Origin: Phoronis ovalis
Lineage: Eukaryota; Phoronida; Phoronidae
NCBI GenBank assembly: GCA_028565635.1
Contig: JAOXYB010024479.1
Coordinates: forward strand, 1-16,187
DNA: 16,187 nt
Reading direction: 5' to 3'
The notes under the pieces were generated by a model. The model saw nothing but the letters and a program-made list of their open reading frames with translations. It was not told the origin of the DNA and did not search any database. Positions 9,445 through 16,187 of the stretch are shown piece after piece; the first letter of the stretch is position 1; every line of letters begins with the position of its first letter. A program made the position numbers and the translations under genes.

Positions 9445-9960
9445 GTAGGTATTAAATGAACCAAAAACGTAAAAGTGTAGATCAATAGTTCGTTCTGCTT
9501 TGACTGTTTGCATTTTTGTGATTATTTGTCAATAAACTGTGAATTTGTTTTATAACAAACTAAAGCCAGATAATAACTGTCAAACCATGTTTGAATAAAC
9601 ATCAATAGTAGGTTAATCATAATTATATCTAGCAGACTTAATAATCTCGATAATTGTATTTTGCGAATACATGTTTCACGAGTAAGTATACATGTGACTT
9701 GGTTAATAATTATTTTAATTTAACTTCAAGTTTATTGTGAACTACTGTTCCGTTGCAAGAATAATTTACCGATTAGTACTTATCTCATCCGCTAGAGGAC
9801 GCTGAGACCGGCTTAAACACTGCTCTTTTGCTTATGCTATGTTAAAATGACGATGTGCGAATGTACTGATGGAAATAAATTACAAAGTAGACACCAATGA
9901 TACGCTCTTGAAAATGATGCACTGCTGACACAATAATCATTCCGTTATTTTAAATTTCAG
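9445..9960 (+). other. Intron of the 660-residue-protein gene (phase 1, 516 bp)
   Basis: The intron has donor GTAGGT and acceptor TTTTAAATTTCAG, and joining restores a clean 95-codon continuation. It contains an in-frame TAA at 9453-9455 and an AATAAA at 9531-9536, so an unspliced, prematurely polyadenylated transcript is plausible. A CTCF-like core lies at 9789-9803. Confidence 0.75.
9531..9536 (+). terminator. Candidate intronic poly(A) signal
   Basis: AATAAA lies 76 bases after the read-through stop of exon 1 and is followed by the T/G-rich CTGTGAATTTGTTTT. If used, the gene makes a 567-residue isoform ending EGRY instead of the 660-residue form. Confidence 0.4.
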
Positions 9961-10250
9961 CTGAGAAGGAACTCGAAACTTATCATCCGCCACATAAACC
10001 GGACTCACCTTCGCCGCAAAAGGCTGCGCCTCGTGGATCTCTTCTTAATAATATTTTTACACAACAGTTAACCGATGAAGACCCCAACTCTATTGATGCA
10101 CTGAAAAGGTGTGGTTATATTCGTGGCTATGATCCAGATGAGGTTAAACAATTGAAAGAAAACCACAGCGAAAAATTAACAAGTTGGGACAGTGCTAACA
10201 AAAAATTAATTTCTCAGATAAATGTGATAAACACTATACACAAACATTAA
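9961..10250 (+). CDS. Uncharacterised coiled-coil/disordered protein, terminal coding exon
   Basis: This exon follows the acceptor AAATTTCAG and completes the split codon to Ala565. It encodes residues 566-660, starting EKELETYHPPHKPDSPSPQK, then a more ordered-looking segment (SIDALKRCGYIRGYDPDEVK) and a short helical C-terminus, with TAA at 10248-10250. The exon lacks an internal ATG. It is accepted because both splice sites are canonical, the phase matches and the frame is open to a stop with coding-like composition. The CGYIRGYDPDE patch is the best candidate for a conserved C-terminal motif. The family is unknown. Confidence 0.78.
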
Positions 10251-10693
10251 ATTTAATGTCAATGGACATCTTGACACCGAATATTATCCCAGTATATGCG
10301 TAGTACGGGTATTTATCTGCAAACTTAGCAAAACTTTTAAAACTGTTCCCAAATATTACAAAACCTAGGAAGTATAAGCATCAGTTTATTCCTGAAATTG
10401 GAACTGTAATAGTTTTCGCCTTACGACATGCCGTATTTAAGATTTTTTTATTTCTGATTAATTTCTGGATAATTTTCACAACTTGAAAAGTAGAGGCTGT
10501 AGAATGACAGTTAAAGATTTCAACAATTACTCAAGGACTAACTCTAGATATAAAACGCACTGAATTTGATCTTTTGACGCACATTTAAATTTTTTGGCAT
10601 TTATTTTAGGATGCAACTGAATGGTGGCATTCTAAAGAAGTTTGATTAAGTTTTGAATAATATTTTTTTTTTTAAACACATTAACACTATATA
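10251..10693. other. Tail-to-tail intergenic segment between two convergent genes
   Basis: These 443 bp hold the 3'UTRs of both neighbours. For the + gene I see no AATAAA, only ATTAAA overlapping the stop (10246-10251) and TATAAA at 10549-10554. For the minus gene AATAAA reads on the minus strand at 10600-10605. If the TATAAA is used, the two transcripts end within a few tens of bases of each other. A T13 run lies at about 10662-10674. Confidence 0.6.
10600..10605 (-). terminator. Poly(A) signal of the 394-residue-protein gene
   Basis: TTTATT on the + strand is AATAAA on the minus strand, about 90 bases after the stop codon of the minus gene. It is followed by a GU-rich ATGTGCGTC on the same strand at a suitable distance. 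Confidence 0.55.
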
Positions 10694-11878
10694 TTACATG
10701 TTGTCAGCAGCTGTATCGTCTGTCCATGCTTCGTCAACGAAACGATAATGATTCTTACTACTTTCGACACATTTAAAAGTTACATTTTTATGTTTCATAT
10801 CGTCATAGCCATCGGTATCCTCGTCGTTCACGTTCTTCAAGGAATTGTCAGTAACCGGAGTTAAGTCTCTCGCGACTGCACATTTAGCACCACTATACAT
10901 ATGTTGCGTAGTGCTGTCTAGTTTTAAATCTTGCACAGAGTTACAAAACTGTGAAATTCTGTTCTTAATATATGAGGATTTTAACAGATTCTTATGATGT
11001 TCCAGTAGTGTAGGTTTGTCTGCTGCAGTTTTATTCTGAAACATTTCTGTTAACGTTGGTGTGCCAGTACGTTGCTTACGCCTTGAAGTGATATTTTGAC
11101 GCTTTTTAACATTTTGGTTAGCTTCTCTGACAAAAACCATCGACGTGCTTTCTTTAACATTCTCTATATTTGGAATACACGTTTTGGGCCGCGTTCTTTT
11201 TTCACATTTGCTTAGTTTTAAATCGTTGCCTACCATCCCTATTCCACTATCCCAATTATCTGAAGTGGTGTTTTCTTTACAAATCATATTTAGAAGTGTA
11301 TCTTCTTCTTCATCACTTAAATTTGTGATATTGTTATCAGTATCAGTACCAAATGATGTATAAGGACGACGATGTCGGGAAGGCAGCTGAATAGACACTA
11401 TGCTTTGAGAACGTTTCTTTGGAAATTCGGGTGCAACTGGTGCCGATTTAATTCTTTGTTTGTAAAGTGTTGGTTTTCCAGTAGACGCTGTGTGTGCGGT
11501 TTTTGGTCTGTTCTCATAGATTTCACGTCGCAAATCTGGAAGTCGCCTTGCCCGTTTAAACAATGTTGTCTGGAACGCCAATTCTTCGTCTTCGGTAACT
11601 CCACATGTGGAATTAAAACTGAAAACTTTTGCTCGTAAATTTCTCTCAGTTTCTTTGTCTCCTACTAAACGTGCATGAAAAATGCGAGATTGTTGCAATT
11701 TTTGTTGAAATCTTGTCAGAAGTACTCTTTGTTCTATTGATATTTGGCGAGAAACGTTTTTCTCCGTTTTATCTAAAAGTTGAATATATTTTTGTAACGC
11801 TACGTATTCTTTATGATTTGATGACTGTATAGTAGGTGCCCGTTCGGCTTCTCCAACTTTCAACAAAATAGCCGCCAT
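10694..11878 (-). CDS. Uncharacterised disordered protein with N-terminal coiled coil, 394 aa, single coding exon
   Basis: I do not recognise this protein. The start is the ATG at 11876-11878, which has an excellent context (ACAATGG) and reads MAAILLKVGEAERAP; the frame stays open upstream but with no earlier ATG. Residues about 24-70 form a likely coiled coil (LQKYIQLLDKTEKN onward). An Arg-rich segment follows (108-124), then a Ser/Thr/Lys-rich disordered tail. Four short R-x-x-(S/T) motifs recur: RPKTA (124), RIKSAP (142), RPYTS (171) and RPKT (230). An acidic LSDEEED (187-193) resembles CK2 sites. WDSGIG sits at 209-214. Near the C-terminus KNVTF (364-368) matches the PP1-docking RVxF consensus. 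There is no signal peptide or membrane segment. It converges on the 660-residue-protein gene, 443 bp between stops. The lack of introns may be original or may indicate retroposition; no poly(A) tract or repeats flank it to favour the latter. Confidence 0.8.
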   Translation of the reverse strand: MAAILLKVGEAERAPTIQSSNHKEYVALQKYIQLLDKTEKNVSRQISIEQRVLLTRFQQKLQQSRIFHARLVGDKETERNLRAKVFSFNSTCGVTEDEELAFQTTLFKRARRLPDLRREIYENRPKTAHTASTGKPTLYKQRIKSAPVAPEFPKKRSQSIVSIQLPSRHRRPYTSFGTDTDNNITNLSDEEEDTLLNMICKENTTSDNWDSGIGMVGNDLKLSKCEKRTRPKTCIPNIENVKESTSMVFVREANQNVKKRQNITSRRKQRTGTPTLTEMFQNKTAADKPTLLEHHKNLLKSSYIKNRISQFCNSVQDLKLDSTTQHMYSGAKCAVARDLTPVTDNSLKNVNDEDTDGYDDMKHKNVTFKCVESSKNHYRFVDEAWTDDTAADNM

Positions 11879-14800
11879 TGTAAACAAAGTTATTTTAAAT
11901 TCACTGCTGACTTCAGTACTTTTAAGCAATCGTAATTTATCCAGTTGCTTCTTAAATGTCCTAATTTCATTTACAATAAATTAATACAACGTTTAGCTCA
12001 ACGTATAAAAAACCCGTTGGCATCACAATCACGAAAAAAAGCAACGTAATGTATGTATTCTTCGAATGTATTCCAATCAATACCTTTTCCAGTCCAATTA
12101 TTCAACATAAATATATAATTTCCTTTAGCTTCTTTATATATTTGTAATATCTGGTAACTCTTAGGGCTGGTTAAACACTAAAAAAGACGGGAAAGTGGCA
12201 CTTCAGTAAAACAATAATGAGAGTATTGTTCGCATGTTAGAATAAGACGTTGTATGATATAACTATTCAGGTTTTTCCTACAATACTGTTCTAGTCACTA
12301 GTAATTACTTGTTAACATTATTCATATTGTTCGTACAGTAGTTAACATTAATACAGTAAAACACGTACAACATGCGATTGTGATTCTACGTTGATAAAAC
12401 AAGTGTAACGCTTTGAAGATCGGGTTGAAGATACGCCGGAACCACAGACATTAATATAATTATGTGCATAGTAGTCAAAGTAAATAAAAGAGAAAATTTG
12501 ATTTCGTCACTATGTACAGGCATATTTTTATGTTAAACATTTTTTAAACAGGATAACTGTGTTATAGTGACAAAACCAACACAGTCGGGTCTTGTACAAC
12601 ACACATTATTGGAAAGTATCTAGACTTATATTACATCAGCAACTAGATGTATCTTCTAGAACTACTCATTAACGTTTTGTGTCTCTCAGTTAGAACGTGT
12701 CTCTCAGTTAGACCTAGTTAGACGCACGATAGAAATGATTCTCAGTACTAATGATCTATTAAAAGGTTAACTCACTTTATATATTACAAAGTATACTGTA
12801 CCATATATGTTAGCGAAAAAGTTTAAGGTTTTTATCAATCTATGAGCACCATTTGGTTAAACGAAGTTGACTTTCTATTGCTTTTTATAGGAAATGTTTA
12901 AATCATGTTGCTGCATGAACAGTTACTATAATAAATAGTTCTTATTTTTATCAGCTAAGCAACCTTACACTGTGGGAACGAAATCATAATACATAGCACA
13001 CTGGCGCATAAGTCATAATAAAAACAAATCCGTTAAGACACATAAAAACAAGTTCTTGAAATAATATTTTGTTATGTTTGGCTTGTATTTGTAAAATATC
13101 ACACAAAATGATACTCATGTATCATTCTTTGTAGTGCGTCAGAGATACAAAAGGCTTGAATATAATAATCTAACAATAACATCTACGTGAATTTTGAAAG
13201 AGTGTAAAATGCAATGTTCCTTACCTTTTTAAAGCTGCTTGAATACAGATATATTGTATACTTTATAAACGGCAGGCGCGCATTATCTCTACTGTGTTCA
13301 GTATATAAAGCATCTTTACTCGTAATCTTATAATTATGATTATGAATAAAGATTATCATGTTAAATATCAATATAAACATGGTAATTAAATACTAGTTTC
13401 TCAGATAATGCCATAAATCTTCGTAAATTTGTCCATGACAACGTGACAGCAAAGATGCACATTTTATAGTAATAGTTTTATATTTAAAGCTTGTAGCAAA
13501 TAACAATATTTATTCTAATATGGAAATATATCAACGGAATGACGACTAATTGTACAATTAATCAGGAATTCCATTGCAAAAAGAAGAAACCCGAAATTTC
13601 CAGAAAAAAGCCTACGGAAAAAATTACAAGAATTGGACATATACGTGTGCTGGAGTATAAATTAGATTTAAGTACATTAAGATATAGCGTGATAGATTAT
13701 AGTTGTTAAATGTAACCAGCTAAGTTTAAATTTTCAGAACGGGTAATTTATTAATGACAAAATGATTTATTTACTTTTGAATTAATGAAGAAGAAGCTGT
13801 ATATAAAAAGATATCTAATCTTATTTGTTCAGATTGAGATTTTTACATATACGTTTATCAACCTGCAGTGTAAATTTATGTCTGGTATTTCTATTATAAT
13901 CTTTTAATGTACATGTGTCGGCAACTGCACAGAAAGTTTTTAATTGACGTAGTAACTAATACAAGAAAGAAGCACGCAGTTCTTAAAACATGTAACTCTC
14001 CACCTTTGAAAGAATCCATGCGACTTTGAAATTTAAAAAAACAAAACAATTGCACAGTTTTTATATATATTTGTCATCTTTTAACTTTTTGATATTAATA
14101 AATGGTATCAATCCAAATCTATAAATAGTTTATTATAGATTAAATAACCAATTTTTGAACTACTTCGTTTTTAAACCTAGCTAAAAATTATATTACATAA
14201 ATTATTAGTTTAAACGAAAAGATCCATATACAACACACAATAATAATAATATTTTCAGTGTGTGTATTTACAATTTATACAACAAAAATTACTTAAAAAA
14301 TAAAGTAAAAATAACTTTATGAATTAGATATATATTCTAGTCAGAATTTATCACCGTCAGAATAAAAACTGAGTATCAATAATAAGCATTTTAGACTTTT
14401 GCAGGTCTAGTTTGTTTTATAAATGATCTTGTTGCTACCGCAAACATGATCTTATCAAAGCCTGGTTATGGGAGTTTGCCTTACTTAAGGGGCGAGTACC
14501 ATTCAGTACAAATTAATATTGGAACTAAAAACTTCTTGTCAAATTTTGAACAGGTAGATGAAAAGATAGCATGGCAAAAGTATACATTTCTGGAAAGATA
14601 GTAGCTTTTTTACATATATCTATATCAGCTGTCAATTTCTAAAGTAGGTTTAAACATACGGACGGAAGCAGCTACAAATTCAAAAACTTTCTATACAAAT
14701 GCAGTTTGATGATTAATTGAGTTTTGCAAAGCTATATGTAAATGGCTGATATCAAACGATATTTATGCACGCATACGAAGAACATACTACTACTACACGT
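11879..14800. other. Upstream region of the minus-strand gene; no other gene found
   Basis: About 2.9 kb of AT-rich DNA. It should contain the promoter of the minus gene, but no TATA box or initiator can be placed with confidence. I see one 18-bp tandem duplication (12679-12714), a repeated GTTAACATTA near 12311-12350, and a small hairpin at 14116-14141 (AATCTATAA/TTATAGATT). No exon with coding-like composition was found on either strand. Confidence 0.6.
12679..12714. repeat. Two tandem copies of an 18-bp unit
   Basis: GTGTCTCTCAGTTAGAAC (12679-12696) is followed directly by the same unit with one change, C for A at its 17th base (12697-12714). A partial CTAGTTAGAC follows. Confidence 0.85.
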
Positions 14801-15041
14801 TATCTCTACATCTACATATACATCTACATATACATCTACATCTATATACATCTAAATCTATATCTACATCTACATCTATCTACATCTACATCTACATCTA
14901 TCTACATCTACATCTACATCTACATCTATCTATATCTACATCTACATCTACATCTACATTTACATCTACATCTATATACATCTAAATCTAAATCTACATC
15001 TACATCTACATCTACGTCTATCTACTTCTACATCTACATCA
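14801..15041. repeat. (TCTACA)n-type hexanucleotide satellite, about 240 bp
   Basis: Nearly the whole block is built from TCTACA with TCTATA, TCTATC and TCTAAA variants. A 30-bp segment at 14831-14860 recurs exactly at 14961-14990, with near-identical flanks, so the array also has a 130-bp higher-order duplication. Its long open frame (alternating Tyr/Ile and Leu/His/Ser) is a by-product of the repeat, not a gene. Confidence 0.93.
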
Positions 15042-15753
15042 ATCTCGGGAAGAACTATACGGTATGTGATCCCACTGTATTTATAAAACTAAATACATAA
15101 AAGCACGGAATAACGATGTGATCGCTTACCTGCATGGAAACCGTCTTTTGTCATTCCTTCGAATCATAGTATTGGACAGGCGGTTTTTGCACTTGTATTT
15201 GACAAATTGTATAACCCCGGTTGATATCTTCCAGTTATCGTAAGACGTTATCTCGCAGCACGGTAACCGCATTATGTGTTGGATTTCTACATGATAATGT
15301 CTTTTATGCAGTTTCGATTTAAGCGGAACGATTTCAAATCAGAGCAAAACTCTATTCTGTTTCATGTTAAGACATGTCCCACTCCCCGAGGCACCATTTT
15401 CGGGACTGTAGATAATTTACATGAACAAGGGAATTAAATAAGTCAGCGAACTGACTTTTTTTCATAAACCAGAAACATGTGTTGATGTCATGAATATTAT
15501 TTCTTACTGGTGTCACTGGAAATCGTTAACCGAATGAAATATATTAGGGGTCGTACACCAGTTAGATTGTAATTGTAATGCATTGTTCATGCATTCATCT
15601 AGTCTTGAAAAAATTATACTGTATGTATATCTACTAAATATATTTCATGCATATGCATAAACGAAAAAAAAAATGATTGCTTTTAGACAGATATTTTCTT
15701 GATATCGATCTTTGCAGCAAACATTCAGTTGTGTTTACTGTATTTCTCCATAC
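15042..15753. other. Intergenic DNA between the satellite and the 3' repeats
   Basis: No exon, RNA gene or long repeat is visible on either strand. Composition is slightly less AT-rich around 15110-15300 and 15370-15410, but open frames are short. Confidence 0.5.
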
Positions 15754-15817
15754 CCAATAAACGTCCCACCAAAGGTTGAAAAATTAAATATATACGCTCA
15801 TCATCCAATAAACGTCC
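15754..15817. repeat. Two direct copies of CCAATAAACGTCC, 51 bp apart
   Basis: The 13-bp string occurs at 15754-15766 and 15805-15817, the first followed by a C-rich and the second by a G-rich segment. With the C-rich minisatellite about 160 bp further on, it probably belongs to one decayed repetitive or mobile unit. I cannot name the family. Confidence 0.7.
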
Positions 15818-15979
15818 TGGGGCGGTAGTTTGAGAATGAGACAACTAATTAGATTAGCCACTTGTCTTTTGAATTAAGTGTTAAAAAGAAATTTATTTTC
15901 AGTAATATTTCCCAATACTTTCTTTCACTAGCTGTTTGGCTCATTGTACACAATCTATTAGATATTTTACAGGATTATA

Positions 15980-16087
15980 GGACAAATACCCCCGGACAAT
16001 AACCCCCCGGACATAAACCCCCGGACAATTACCCACTGGACAAATACCCCCCAAGCCAAATACCCACTGGACATATACCACCATCCC
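15980..16087. repeat. C-rich minisatellite, about 7 units of 14-16 bp
   Basis: Units of the type GGACAAATACCCCC start at 15980, 15994, 16009, 16023, 16038, about 16053 and 16069, decaying towards the 3' end (CCC-ACT and CCACCAT variants). On the minus strand the units carry G5-G6 runs separated by 9-10 bases. The open minus-strand frame across it is a repeat by-product. It is followed by an A10 run (16088-16097) and AT-rich DNA to the end of the window. Confidence 0.9.
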
Positions 16088-16187
16088 AAAAAAAAAATTC
16101 GGGAAATAACATGTATAATAAAGGAAAATTAAATTGTATTTTTTAATAATTTTATTTTGTCCATGGTAACAGTCGTTGTATATCAAT

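Noticed and set aside
11145-11832. Three + strand ORFs and one minus-strand ORF inside the 394-residue-protein gene
   Set aside because: They are overlaps of the well-supported minus-strand coding frame, with no coding-like composition of their own.
14765-15100. 111-codon ORF rich in Tyr/Ile/Leu/His
   Set aside because: It is the translation of the TCTACA satellite with no independent coding signal.
12679-16087. CRISPR array from the tandem repeats
   Set aside because: The units are contiguous or nearly so, lack unique spacers, and the window is animal nuclear DNA.
15941-16186. 81-codon minus-strand ORF with Gly/Val repeats
   Set aside because: It is produced by the C-rich minisatellite units; composition and periodicity follow the repeat.

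Overview
This window is metazoan nuclear DNA: AT-rich, with spliced genes, GT-AG introns, long gaps between genes, simple-sequence satellites and at least one miniature DNA transposon. The only gene I can name with confidence is the 3' end of FBXO45 (Fsn/fsn-1 in flies and worms). Base composition, intron style and repeat style suggest an invertebrate, perhaps a bivalve or other lophotrochozoan, but nothing here fixes the lineage. No prokaryotic features are present.

Layout. (1) Positions 1-1701: the last two coding exons of FBXO45 on the + strand (251-326 and 1592-1701), encoding the C-terminal half of its SPRY domain, separated by a 1.27 kb phase-1 intron. (2) Positions 1702-about 3.7 kb: FBXO45 3'UTR or 3' flank. 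It contains a 441-bp palindromic MITE-like element (2681-3121) with arms of about 140 bp and a flanking 8-bp direct repeat. The element sits inside a decayed coding-like stretch on the minus strand, whose reading frame is continuous if the insertion is ignored. (3) About 3.7-7.1 kb: AT-rich intergenic DNA with nothing recognisable. (4) Positions 7752-10250: a + strand gene with two coding exons for a 660-residue, lysine/serine-rich, largely disordered protein with an N-terminal coiled coil. A candidate upstream exon (7155-7217) would add an in-frame start, and an intronic AATAAA may give a shorter isoform. (5) Positions 10694-11878: a minus-strand single-exon gene for a 394-residue, mostly disordered protein, also with an N-terminal coiled coil. 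It converges tail-to-tail with the previous gene. (6) 11.9-14.8 kb: upstream DNA with little structure. (7) 14.8-16.1 kb: a (TCTACA)n-type satellite, a pair of CCAATAAACGTCC repeats and a C-rich minisatellite.

FBXO45 is a ubiquitin-ligase substrate receptor. The two convergent genes are not recognised. They share a similar architecture (N-terminal coiled coil, long disordered tail, short repeated linear motifs), which raises the untested idea that they are diverged relatives or functionally linked. No operon-like or defence system is visible. The most notable observations are the MITE in an older reading frame, the two possible C-termini of the 660-residue protein, and the repeated short motifs in both unknown proteins.
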